Shown: positions 44,933-53,615 of the stretch, piece after piece | Layout of the letters: each line of letters starts with the position of its first letter | Position numbering within the stretch: position 1 is the first letter of the stretch | NCBI GenBank assembly: GCA_903929795.1 | Contig: CAIYWC010000097.1 | Span: forward strand, 248,001 to 312,000 | DNA length: 64,000 nucleotides | Reading direction: 5' to 3' | Origin: an uncultured Myxococcales bacterium | Lineage (GTDB): Bacteria > Myxococcota_A > UBA9042 | Program-made: the position numbers and the translations under genes | Notes under the pieces: generated by a model | What the model saw: only the letters and a program-made list of their open reading frames with translations | What the model was told of the DNA's origin: nothing | Databases searched by the model: none

Positions 44933-46201
44933 CTACTGCGACGAGGCCGGTTTTTGGCCATCAGCCGCGGGCCCGGAGCTGCTTGGCCGCACGGGCGCTT
45001 GGGTGTGCTGCACTCGGGACGGCGTCTGATCCGCACCCTGCGTTGCCCGCCAGCTTGCCAGCGCCACCGCCGCGATACCCGCGCCCGCCAGCGCCCACGC
45101 TGCAACCCGTCGTCGTGCAATCGGCCTGACGACCGGCGTCACGCCGCTTGCCGAAGCTGTGCTCGCCGCATCCCACCGTGCCGGCTCGGCGTCCGCGTTG
45201 GCCGCCAGCGCCGCGTCGGTCAGTTCCGCCGGACCCGTTTGGCCGCGCAACAGCGCCGCGTGCATCGCCGCCGCCGACTCAAACCGGCGCTCCGGTTGCT
45301 TGGCCAGCGCGCGCATGACGACTTGCGCGAACGGCGGCGTCACCGGCGTCTGCGCGTGGCTGGCGACGTCCGGCACCGGCCGATGCACATGGCCCCAAAG
45401 CACCGCCATCGTCCCGTCGCCGACAAACGGCAGCTTGCCCGCGACCATCCGGTACAAAATCACGCCGAGCGCGTACAGGTCCGCGCGGCGATCGACTTCA
45501 CCACCCACGCACTGCTCCGGGCTCATATAGTGCGGCGTGCCCATCGCGCGCTCATGCGGCGTCAGCGAGGAATCCCGTACCAAGGCGAGGCCGAAATCCA
45601 GCAGCTTTACCGCGCCATCGCTCCGGCGAATCGCGATGTTGGACGGTTTCAGGTCGCGGTGCACCAGCCCCGCCGCGTGCGCCTCCGCCAGACCGTCCAG
45701 CACGTCCAGCGCGATGCGCGTCGCCTCGGCTTCCGACATCACCTTGTCTTGCCCGCGCAAGTGCCGCAGCACGGATTCCAGCGTCGGCCCGTCGACGTAT
45801 TCCATTGCGAGGTACAGCGCGCCCTGCTCGGTCTGGCCGACATCGAACACGCGCGCCGTGTGGGTCCCGGTCAGCCGCGCGGACACTTGCGCTTCGCGAA
45901 AAAACCTACGCAAATCGATGATATCCGTGCTTTCGGTGCCCGGCAGCTTCAGCGCCACGGTGCCCAAGCCCAGCAAGTGCTCCGCGCGATACACCGTGCC
46001 GTGCCCGCCGCGCGCGATCTCGGCCGTAATGCGGTATTTGCCGGCGACGATCTGCCCGGGCGCGAGCTGCCAATCGGCCGTTTCGAATGCGTGGAGGTCG
46101 ATCGTGGCAGTGGAGTCAGCGCGGCAAACAGCCGAAACCGTCGTGGTGCCGCACCGGGGGCAGAGGCGGGGCGCAGCGATGGGAAGCGCGTCAGCGAGCA
46201 T
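44933..46201 (-). CDS. Hanks-type Ser/Thr protein kinase, membrane-anchored
   Basis: 422 residues from Met 46201; a longer frame to 46237 lacks a good start. N-terminal CPRCG...VCRA looks like a zinc ribbon fragment. Kinase domain ~52-320: Gly loop IARGGHGTVYRAE, Lys85 (VALKLP), catalytic H181-R-D183-LKPSN, D202-F-G, and activation segment MGTPHYMSPEQ. After a linker there is one C-terminal membrane helix (VAAWALAGAGIAAVALASW) and a short Pro/Ser-rich tail. Typical of myxobacterial signalling. Probably cotranscribed with the FHA regulator. Confidence 0.94.
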   Translation of the reverse strand: MLADALPIAAPRLCPRCGTTTVSAVCRADSTATIDLHAFETADWQLAPGQIVAGKYRITAEIARGGHGTVYRAEHLLGLGTVALKLPGTESTDIIDLRRFFREAQVSARLTGTHTARVFDVGQTEQGALYLAMEYVDGPTLESVLRHLRGQDKVMSEAEATRIALDVLDGLAEAHAAGLVHRDLKPSNIAIRRSDGAVKLLDFGLALVRDSSLTPHERAMGTPHYMSPEQCVGGEVDRRADLYALGVILYRMVAGKLPFVGDGTMAVLWGHVHRPVPDVASHAQTPVTPPFAQVVMRALAKQPERRFESAAAMHAALLRGQTGPAELTDAALAANADAEPARWDAASTASASGVTPVVRPIARRRVAAWALAGAGIAAVALASWRATQGADQTPSRVQHTQAPVRPSSSGPAADGQKPASSQ

Positions 46202-46511
46202 GTTTTGAGTGTGCTGGACTTTGGCCCCGGGGGTCAAGATGCAAGCGTTCGCCAGTGAAGAACGTTATTTCTGGCTTATTCTCGTGAGACGGTGAGACAC
46301 CAGTGTCCCGGCGAATTTGCCCTTGGGGTCCGGCCGACGCCATGCGCGCTTGTCGCATACCGCACGCCTCTTGCATCCGACGCACTTGCTGTTGCGTCGC
46401 CCAACATCCCACTAAAACGTCGTAGCTTCATTTACTTGCGCACTTCCGCTGGTATCGTGGTCGGCGCGGCTCCGGCGCCTGCTGCCGTGCGTGTGTGCGG
46501 CGCCGCGGCGG
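46202..46511. other. 310 bp intergenic region, probable kinase promoter
   Basis: Between the Cys-rich lipoprotein gene end and the kinase start, both on the minus strand. It is less GC-rich than average around 46255-46290 and 46400-46440, with short direct repeats GTGAGACGGTGAGAC. No gene, clear terminator or -35/-10 pair recognised. Confidence 0.5.
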
Positions 46512-49500
46512 TCAGTGCCGGACGTAGAGCATTCCGCGCAAATTCGCCGGGTTCACATAGGCCGTGTTGCCGCAATAATTGCCGGCGAGCGCGATGGTCT
46601 GGCCGGTCTTGCCGCCGATCGCCATCCCGTAGCTGGCAAAACCGCTGTTGATGCACGCGGCGGGCAGATACGGCGGCAGGGCCAGGTCGTGTTCCACCCA
46701 GGTCGTCGCGTCGGCCTGTCCATACGCCGTGTCGGCATGCGTGAGTAAAACCGGGACAAGATTGCCGGTCGCGGGGTCGGTCTTGTGGCCCCACACCAGG
46801 ACCGAGCCGCTGACCGCGGTCACGTCGCTGAACTGGTAGTTGCTGCCATACAAGCTGACGCCGGTCAGCACGGAGGAGCCGTCGGCGACGTACGCGATGC
46901 TGCCAGACGGGCCGACGGTCCAGACCAGGCTGCTGCCCGCGGTCATGAATTGCGCGGTGTTGTAGGCGAGCAGGCCGCCGGTGGCGAGGCTCGACGCGAT
47001 CTTCAGGTTCGGTCCCGTGCTGACCGCGCCCCACGTGCCGGAAATGCCTGCGGCGGAGACGGTGTCCAACGCGTTGGCGACGCTGCCGTTCCACTTCTGC
47101 AAGCCGCCGATGAACGTGAGCGGCGGCGCGCAGGAGCCCGCGGGAAAACAGATCGACGTGTAGGCGCTGATGGCCGTACCGGTGCCAAACGCGCCGGAGA
47201 CCGCGCCTTTGTTGCAGGTCCACGCCGTCGTGGTGTCGCCTGGGCCGCCTTGGCAGCGGCCGAGAACTGCGCCGTCCGTCGCGTTGTGGCCGGCCAACAG
47301 CGCGTAGCCAGAGGTGCCGGCGACGCGAAAGGCCGCGCTGTGCCACTCGGTTGTCGCCAAGAAGGGCGCGCTGACGGCCTTGCCGAACGCGGCGCTGGTG
47401 CCCGCGACCCAGGACTTGCTGCCCGGCACGTGAAAGGCGGTGAAGTTGTTGGCGCCGCCGGCGACCTGCGGCGACAATGCGCGGATCGGCCCGCTGTTTT
47501 GACTCGCGGCCAGTTGCGCGAGGCTCCAGCCGCCGCCGCCGGTGATGGCGATCTCGTTGATGCTCCATTTGCTGGCCAGCGCGACGCTGGACGCGGTGGT
47601 CTGCGCCCCGCTGAACCACCAGGAATCGCCGGTGCTGTCGTAGGTGACACGCGTGATGGGGCCACCCGCGTCAGCGACGATGCCAAAGCCCGCGCACTTG
47701 GCGCTGAGGCACACGTCGCCGCTGGTGGCGCCGTCCCCGTCGTCGCAGGCGGCAAAGTTCGCCATCGCGCTGCCGCCCTGGCAGCCGCCCAAGCCGTCGC
47801 AGGCGTCGCCCAAAGTGCATGGTTCGTTGTCCGAGCACGCGGTGCCCTGGGTCGAAGGTGTGTTGGCGCAGCCCTGTGTCGATTCGGCACAGGCGGACGT
47901 ATAGCACGCCGGTGCCGGAGCGCAGATGACGGGGCTGCCGCCGCCGCAGGTGCCGGCGGTGCAGGTTTCGCCGGCGGTGCAAAAGAGCCCGTCGTTGCAC
48001 AGGGTGCCGTCGCCGAGCGCCACGGCTTGGCAGACCGGCGTGCTGCCGCTCGCGACGCATTGGCCGACGTGGCAGGTGTCGCTGGACGCTGAGCAGTCAA
48101 AAAGCGCGGTGGCCACGCAGATCCCGTCCGGGGTGCAGGCGCTGGCGGTCGTGCACGGGGCGCCGTCGTCGCACGGCAAGCCCGCCGCGAGCTGGAACGT
48201 GCACGCGGCGGTGGCCACGTCGCACGCATCGACGGTGCACGGATTGCCGTCATTGCACATCGCGTCGGCGTTGCAGCCGCACGTCGCGTTCCAGGCCCCG
48301 CCGGCGCACGCGCCGAACCCGTCGCAATGGTCGCCGACTGTGCAGCTCTGGCCGTCGTCGCAGGTGGCGGTGACGTCGAGCGGCTTCTGCACGCAGCCAC
48401 CGGTGGTCGGATCGCACCAGCCCGCGCTGCACGCCTGGCCCGGGCACACGATGCCCTGACCGGGCTGGCAGTCGCCGCTGGCATCGCATTGGTCATTGAT
48501 TGTACAGGGATTTCCGTCGTTGCACGCGGTTGTCGCCGGCACGGGCGTGAGCGCGCACGCCTGGTTCGCGGGATCGCACGAGCCCGCCGCGCACGCCGTA
48601 CCCGCGCACGCGGTCACGCCCAGGCCAACGCACTTGCCGTTGCCGTCGCACTGGTCCAGTGTGGTGCAGAACTGCCCGTCATCACAGCTGATTCCGGCGA
48701 TCTTGGGCGCTGTGACGCACGCCTGCTGGGTTTCGTTGCACGCGCCGCTGTTGCACGCATCCGCCAGCGCGCCGCAGGACCGCGGGCCGCCGCCCACGCA
48801 CTGGCCGTTGCCGTCGCAGCCGTCGCCGACCGTGCAGTATAGGCCGTCGGTGCACGCCGTCCCGCCGGACTTGTGCTGCACGCTGCAGCTTGGCACGCCG
48901 CCGGTGTTGACGCAGACGCCAAAATCGCAGGCGTTGCCGGCCTCGACTTGCCCGCAATCGAACGGCTTGCCTGGCGTGCACACGCCGACCGCGCACGCGT
49001 CGCCGACGGTGCAGCCGTCCTGGTCCGCGTCGCATGGCGTGCCGTCGCCCTTGGACAGCGCGCTGCATTGGCCAGTGCCGGGGGCGCAGGCGCCGGTGTG
49101 GCACGCATCGCTCAAGCTGCTGCAATCCTTGGGGCTGTTGCCGGCCTTGCAGACACCGCCGCCGCAAGTGCCGCTGCCCGACGTCTGGCACTTGTCCGCC
49201 GCGTCGCAGGCGCCGCCGTCTTGCGGCTTGAACTGGCACTTGCTGGCTTGGCAGGAGTCCGCGGTGCATGGGTTCTTGTCGTCGCAGTCGCCGTCGGTTG
49301 CACAGCTGCAGATCGGCGTGGCTGTGCACGTGCCGCCCTGGCAGCTGTTGGCGGTGCACGCGTTGCCGTCGTCGCAGCTTGCGGCGTCGTTATTGGCGTA
49401 AACGCAGCCTTTTTGTGGCGCGCAGCTGTCGGTCGTGCAGGGATTGCCGTCGTCGCAGGTCGAGACATCGGGCGCGTGGACGCACGTGCCGCTGGCCTTG

Positions 49501-50825
49501 ACGCAGCTGTCCAGCGTGCAGGCGATGGCGTCGTCGCACGGCTTGGCCGCGCCGCCGCACGCGCCCTTGGCGCAGACGTCCCCGGTCGTGCACGCGTTGG
49601 CGTCGTCGCACGGCCCGGTGTTCACTTCATGGACGCAGCCCGATTGCGGCACGCACACGTCGTTGGTGCATGGGTTCTTGTCGTCGCACGCCAGCAATCC
49701 GGTGCCCACGCACGCGCCCGTCTGGCAGGTCTCGCCGGTGGTGCAGTCGTTGCCGTCATCGCACGGCGCGCCTTCATTCTTGCTCTTTTGTGCACACTTC
49801 CCGCTCGCCGGGTCGCAGCCGTTGTGCAGGCAGACCGAGTCCTGGCTGCTGTCGCAGTACACCGCGTTGGCGCCAACCGCGACGCAGCTGGCGTTCTGGC
49901 AGACCAGCGCGCCGATGCACAGGTTTTGCGTCTTGCCCAGGCAATCCGCGTCCGTGCTGCAGGCGCACGCGCCGGACACCTGGCCGGTGCAGCTTCCGGT
50001 CGCGTCGCAGGCGTCGGCGATGGTGCATTCGTTGCCGTCGCTGCAGGTGACGCCAAGCGCCAGGCTGGTCACGGTGCAGCCCAGCGCGAGGTCGCAGCCG
50101 TCCACCGTGCACGGGTTGCCATCGTCGCATTTGCCGGCCTGGGCCGTGTGCGCGCAGCCCTTGGCGCTGCTGCAGGTGTCCAACGTGCAGGCGATGCCGT
50201 CGGAGCAACTGACCGGAGCGCCCTTGCACGTCCCGCCGATGCACGTGTCGCCGCTGGTGCACGCGTCCGCATCGTCGCAGGGCAGCGTCAAGTCGGTGAT
50301 CGGGTCGTGCTTGATGGCGATGCCCTGGTCGCAGTAGTCCTTGGTGCACGGGTTGCCGTCGTCATAGTCGGCGTCCGTCGCGGCGATGCAGCTGCCCGCC
50401 GCGCATTTTTGCCCGCACGCGCCCGCTCCGCACGCGGCGCCGTCTTTCAGGTTGCCGAGCACGCATTGGCCCGCGCTGCAGGTCGTCTGGCTGCACGCGC
50501 CCGGCGTGACCGCGCTGTCCTTGCAGGTGGTGCCTTCCGGCTTGGCGATCTGCGCGCAATACCCGTTGCTGCATTGGGCAACGAGGCACGGCGATTTCTC
50601 CTTGAACTGGTCGACGCAGTCGAAATCTGTCAGGCAATCCGTGCCGGCGACGTCGCCGACGGTGTCCGCGGCGCCTTCCAAGCCCCAGACATCGCCCGCG
50701 TCGGCGGCATCCGCGTCGGGCGCGGCGATCGCGGCGTCATCCCCGATAACGGCAATGTCGCCACAGGCGGAAATGCCAGCAAAAACGCCAAGCCAAGCTG
50801 CAAGGATCCCCTGTGAACTGCGCAT
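46512..50825 (-). CDS. Large Cys-rich repeat lipoprotein (C-D-D-G-N-x-C-T repeats)
   Basis: 1437 residues from Met 50825, chosen because it gives a lipoprotein signal ending FAGISAC; the upstream extension is Arg/Ala-rich and unlikely. An acidic spacer follows. Residues ~64-1045 contain about 21 units like CDDGNPCTxDxC with loops CxxGxC, so over a hundred Cys probably paired in disulfides. The last ~390 residues lack Cys repeats and look like a beta-propeller or lectin-like domain (ITRVTYDSTGDSWWFSGAQ, YALLAGHN, NLRGMLYVRH). A cell-surface structural or binding protein; this repeat type is abundant in Bradymonadales/myxobacterial genomes. Function unknown. Confidence 0.85.
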   Translation of the reverse strand: MRSSQGILAAWLGVFAGISACGDIAVIGDDAAIAAPDADAADAGDVWGLEGAADTVGDVAGTDCLTDFDCVDQFKEKSPCLVAQCSNGYCAQIAKPEGTTCKDSAVTPGACSQTTCSAGQCVLGNLKDGAACGAGACGQKCAAGSCIAATDADYDDGNPCTKDYCDQGIAIKHDPITDLTLPCDDADACTSGDTCIGGTCKGAPVSCSDGIACTLDTCSSAKGCAHTAQAGKCDDGNPCTVDGCDLALGCTVTSLALGVTCSDGNECTIADACDATGSCTGQVSGACACSTDADCLGKTQNLCIGALVCQNASCVAVGANAVYCDSSQDSVCLHNGCDPASGKCAQKSKNEGAPCDDGNDCTTGETCQTGACVGTGLLACDDKNPCTNDVCVPQSGCVHEVNTGPCDDANACTTGDVCAKGACGGAAKPCDDAIACTLDSCVKASGTCVHAPDVSTCDDGNPCTTDSCAPQKGCVYANNDAASCDDGNACTANSCQGGTCTATPICSCATDGDCDDKNPCTADSCQASKCQFKPQDGGACDAADKCQTSGSGTCGGGVCKAGNSPKDCSSLSDACHTGACAPGTGQCSALSKGDGTPCDADQDGCTVGDACAVGVCTPGKPFDCGQVEAGNACDFGVCVNTGGVPSCSVQHKSGGTACTDGLYCTVGDGCDGNGQCVGGGPRSCGALADACNSGACNETQQACVTAPKIAGISCDDGQFCTTLDQCDGNGKCVGLGVTACAGTACAAGSCDPANQACALTPVPATTACNDGNPCTINDQCDASGDCQPGQGIVCPGQACSAGWCDPTTGGCVQKPLDVTATCDDGQSCTVGDHCDGFGACAGGAWNATCGCNADAMCNDGNPCTVDACDVATAACTFQLAAGLPCDDGAPCTTASACTPDGICVATALFDCSASSDTCHVGQCVASGSTPVCQAVALGDGTLCNDGLFCTAGETCTAGTCGGGSPVICAPAPACYTSACAESTQGCANTPSTQGTACSDNEPCTLGDACDGLGGCQGGSAMANFAACDDGDGATSGDVCLSAKCAGFGIVADAGGPITRVTYDSTGDSWWFSGAQTTASSVALASKWSINEIAITGGGGWSLAQLAASQNSGPIRALSPQVAGGANNFTAFHVPGSKSWVAGTSAAFGKAVSAPFLATTEWHSAAFRVAGTSGYALLAGHNATDGAVLGRCQGGPGDTTTAWTCNKGAVSGAFGTGTAISAYTSICFPAGSCAPPLTFIGGLQKWNGSVANALDTVSAAGISGTWGAVSTGPNLKIASSLATGGLLAYNTAQFMTAGSSLVWTVGPSGSIAYVADGSSVLTGVSLYGSNYQFSDVTAVSGSVLVWGHKTDPATGNLVPVLLTHADTAYGQADATTWVEHDLALPPYLPAACINSGFASYGMAIGGKTGQTIALAGNYCGNTAYVNPANLRGMLYVRH
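47690..50640 (-). repeat. Array of about 21 Cys-rich C-x-D-G-x-x-C-T units
   Basis: Protein-level repeats of ~40-50 residues within the large lipoprotein gene. Core is C-D/N-D-G-N/x-x-C-T-x-x-D/G-x-C. DNA copies are similar over 12-20 bp blocks such as the complement of GACGACGGCAACCC. Confidence 0.85.
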
Positions 50826-50899
50826 GGCGGCCTTGGCATCGCGGCGGGCGACGCCGGCAGGATAGGGACGCGCCCGTGCCGCGTCAAAAGCAGTGGGCG

Positions 50900-52054
50900 C
50901 TACTCTTCCAGGTTGCGGCCGTCGCGCAGTGGACCGCGTTCCAGCCAAGTCCGCGCTGCCTGCCGGCCTTCCTCGTACATCGCCAACATCGCGCCGCGCT
51001 CAAAATACAGGTACGAGCCAGCGTCAAAATGCCCCGACGGTGGCGGCCGAATCGCCCGAAACAGCTCCACTTGGCGCAGATCCGGGTCGCCGTGCTGGGC
51101 GGCAATTGCGTTGCGATCCAGCAGCAGCTTGCGGTCCGTGTTGTACGCGTTCTCCAAAAACGTGTCGGCCAGCCGCTCGATCGCGTGGCCCAGCGTCGTC
51201 ATCGGCTGGGACGCTTGACCGGGGCCCATCGTCACGAGCACGGGCACGATGCGGTGCGCGCCCAGCGCCACGGCTGGCGCCATCGGCGAATTCACAAGCA
51301 AGCCGCCGTCCCACAGGTCCAGATCGCCGACGCGCACCGGGTTGAACAGCAGCGGGATGGACGCGCTGGCGAGGATCATGTCCAGCGAAATCACCGGCTC
51401 GTAGCGGTAGTGCTTGCTCGCCGACGTCAGCTTTTCCGGCCGATGGTTCACGATGCGGATCACGCTGCCGGTCCGCGCGTCCACCGTGTTGATCGCCAGC
51501 TTGACGCGCGTCGACCGCAGCTCTCGGGCACCAATCGCCTTGGCGAGCCGCTCCCGCACCGGCTCCGTCGAGAACAGGTAGGTCGATTGGATGCCGGCCA
51601 ACAGCTGGGAAATGCTGTCAAAACGCGCCGTCAGCAGGAATTCCAGCAGCATTGCCAAGCGGCCGCTCTCCCGGTACCAGCGGTGCTTGGCCAGCAGCCC
51701 GCCGAGGATCCGCACCTCGCGCTCGCGGCGCCCCAACGCGCGCAGGGGCTCCTGGCGCAGCAGCCGCTGCAGCTCTTGGCCCAGCGACTGAAAGAACGAC
51801 TCGTTGGCCACCACCGGCGGGTTGTCGGCGAGGTCCAGCCAGAACGCCAGCAGGTCGTCCGGCGATAGCCCCGCGGCGATCAGCGCGCCGTTCAACGCGC
51901 CTGCAGAGGTCCCGCTCAGCACGTCCGGCACGTCGCGAAAACCGCTGGGGTGCTCGCGCAGCGTCTTCCAGACGCCGACCTGGAACGCGCCGCGCGCGCC
52001 GCCGCCGGACAGGACCAGGCTGAGCGGCCGCTGGGGATCGGGAGAAAGGGGCAT
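50900..52054 (-). CDS. Patatin-like phospholipase
   Basis: 384 residues from Met 52054 with GAGG upstream; Met at 52096 is possible. The Ser-Asp dyad hydrolase family is shown by the oxyanion loop LVLSGGGARGAFQVGV, nucleophile elbow GTSAGAL (GxSxG) and the DGG motif in LWDGGLLVNSP. There is no signal peptide or membrane helix, so it is probably cytoplasmic or exported by another route; bacterial members hydrolyse phospholipid acyl chains and some act as toxins. It lies 74 bp upstream of the Cys-rich lipoprotein on the same strand. Confidence 0.92.
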   Translation of the reverse strand: MPLSPDPQRPLSLVLSGGGARGAFQVGVWKTLREHPSGFRDVPDVLSGTSAGALNGALIAAGLSPDDLLAFWLDLADNPPVVANESFFQSLGQELQRLLRQEPLRALGRREREVRILGGLLAKHRWYRESGRLAMLLEFLLTARFDSISQLLAGIQSTYLFSTEPVRERLAKAIGARELRSTRVKLAINTVDARTGSVIRIVNHRPEKLTSASKHYRYEPVISLDMILASASIPLLFNPVRVGDLDLWDGGLLVNSPMAPAVALGAHRIVPVLVTMGPGQASQPMTTLGHAIERLADTFLENAYNTDRKLLLDRNAIAAQHGDPDLRQVELFRAIRPPPSGHFDAGSYLYFERGAMLAMYEEGRQAARTWLERGPLRDGRNLEE

Positions 52055-52224
52055 GGGCTGCCTCGCACGGCGCCGATGACGGCGCATGGCGGTCACTGTA
52101 CCAGTGCCGCGCCTGTCGGCAAAAAAGCCCGCTGCCTGCGCGGCGTTCGCCGTTGCCCATTGACGCCTCCGCGCTCAAGCGCGATCCTCCTCCGCGGCCG
52201 CCAAGGCCTTTTCGCGGAGCGCCG

Positions 52225-52473
52225 ATGTACACCGTGACCTTGCAATCTTTCCCGCACGAGAAGCTGCACCGCCTGGAGCGGGTCGTGCAAAAACACTCCG
52301 GCGGCAAGCTGGAGTATCCGGAGCGCAACGCGCTGCTGGCGCTGGTCGAGGCGGGTCAGCCGCAGATCGTGGCGCGGTATGCGGAAGAGCACGTCGCTGA
52401 AAATGTCGTCCTGGAATACAAGACCCATGGCGCGACCGCGGTCTGGGCGGACGAGAGCGCCGCCGCGGCATGA
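52225..52473 (+). CDS. Small unknown protein coupled to moaA
   Basis: 82 residues from Met 52225 (GGAG upstream). Not recognised. The order strand-helix-helix-strand (YTVTLQSFPHEKLHRLERVV ... NALLALVEAGQPQIVARYA ... VVLEYKTHGATAVW) faintly resembles the ribosomal L7/L12 C-terminal or ClpS fold; this is only a pattern impression. The acidic C-terminal tail ends in Ala repeats. Its stop overlaps the moaA start by four bases (ATGA), so the two are cotranslated. Confidence 0.6.
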   Translation: MYTVTLQSFPHEKLHRLERVVQKHSGGKLEYPERNALLALVEAGQPQIVARYAEEHVAENVVLEYKTHGATAVWADESAAAA

Positions 52474-53576
52474 GCTTGCCCGGTCACCGTGGGAACATCG
52501 CGGGGCGCTGTGCCGAGCGGCCGACCCGCAGCTTGGGCATCAGCGGCGCGCCACGCGCCAGCATCCTGAAAAATCCCTTTCAGCTCGTGGATTTGCAGCA
52601 CAGGCGCGTGGAGTACCTGCGCCTTTCGGTGACGGATCGCTGCAATTTCCGGTGCACGTATTGCATGCCGGCGGCTGGCGTCGATGTGGTGCCGCGCGCG
52701 GAACTGCTTGATTTTGCTGAAATGGTCGCGTTGACGCGGATCTTCGTGCAGCTGGGCGTGCGGCGCGTGCGGCTGACGGGCGGCGAGCCGCTTGTGCGGC
52801 GGGATATCGTGGACCTGGTGGCGCAGCTGGCGGCGATCCCGGGCGTGGACGACCTGGCGATGACGACCAACGGCCACCTGCTGGCGGACCTGGCGCAGCC
52901 GCTGCGGGACGCCGGGCTGCAGCGCCTGAACGTGAGCATCGACACGCTGGATCCCCAGCAATTCTCCCATGTCAGCCGCGGTGGTGCGCTGCAGCCGGTG
53001 CTGGACGGCATCGCGGCGGCCCAGCGGGCGGGCTTTGCCTCGATCAAGCTGAACGCGGTGACGTTGAAAGGCCTGAACGACGACGCGCTGGTGCCGCTGT
53101 GCGATTTTGCTGCGGCGCAAGGCTTGGTGCTGCGGCTGATCGAGTACATGCCGATTGGCGTGGACGCGGCCTGGGGCCCGGAGACTTGGCTGCCGATCGC
53201 GGACGCGCGCGCGCGGGTGCAGGCGGCGTACGCGCTGGAGCCGGACGAGTCGGGCGAGATTGTCGGCGGTGGGCCGGCGCGGTATTGGCGGGGGCGACAC
53301 CGGCAGACGGGGCAGGCGCTGCGCGTGGGTTTTATCGCGGCGGTGAGTGAGAAATTCTGCGAAGCCTGCAACCGCGTGCGGCTGAGCCCGACCGGCGTGC
53401 TGCGGGAGTGCCTGTCGGCGCGCGGATCGCTGAGCCTGCGCGACAAGCTGCGGTCAGGTGCGACGCACGACGAGCTGACGGCCGCGATTCGCGACGCGCT
53501 GGCGGGCAAGGTCGACGGCCACCAGTACGATGCGGCGGTGCCGACGCTGGAGTCGATGAGCGCGATTGGCGGGTGA
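52470..53576 (+). CDS. moaA: GTP 3',8-cyclase MoaA
   Basis: 368 residues; first step of molybdenum cofactor synthesis. Radical-SAM cluster Cys are C58, C62, C65 (CNFRCTYC); LTGGEPLVRRD binds SAM. The second iron-sulfur cluster site is CEACNRVRLSPTGVLREC, and the C-terminus ends in Gly-Gly (SAIGG), needed for activity. The N-terminus is ~35 residues longer than usual when started at the coupled ATG 52470; a start near the FQLVDLQHR segment is possible. No other moa gene is adjacent, though an E1-like gene lies at 63 kb. Confidence 0.95.
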   Translation: MSLPGHRGNIAGRCAERPTRSLGISGAPRASILKNPFQLVDLQHRRVEYLRLSVTDRCNFRCTYCMPAAGVDVVPRAELLDFAEMVALTRIFVQLGVRRVRLTGGEPLVRRDIVDLVAQLAAIPGVDDLAMTTNGHLLADLAQPLRDAGLQRLNVSIDTLDPQQFSHVSRGGALQPVLDGIAAAQRAGFASIKLNAVTLKGLNDDALVPLCDFAAAQGLVLRLIEYMPIGVDAAWGPETWLPIADARARVQAAYALEPDESGEIVGGGPARYWRGRHRQTGQALRVGFIAAVSEKFCEACNRVRLSPTGVLRECLSARGSLSLRDKLRSGATHDELTAAIRDALAGKVDGHQYDAAVPTLESMSAIGG

Positions 53577-53615
53577 TTTCAAGCGCTTGGGCTGGGTCCG
53601 CGCGCGTGCGTTCAG

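Noticed and set aside
46512-50825. Repetitive GCACGG/GTCGTCGCA motifs on the plus strand as a non-coding satellite
   Set aside because: They are explained by the Cys-rich repeats encoded on the minus strand.
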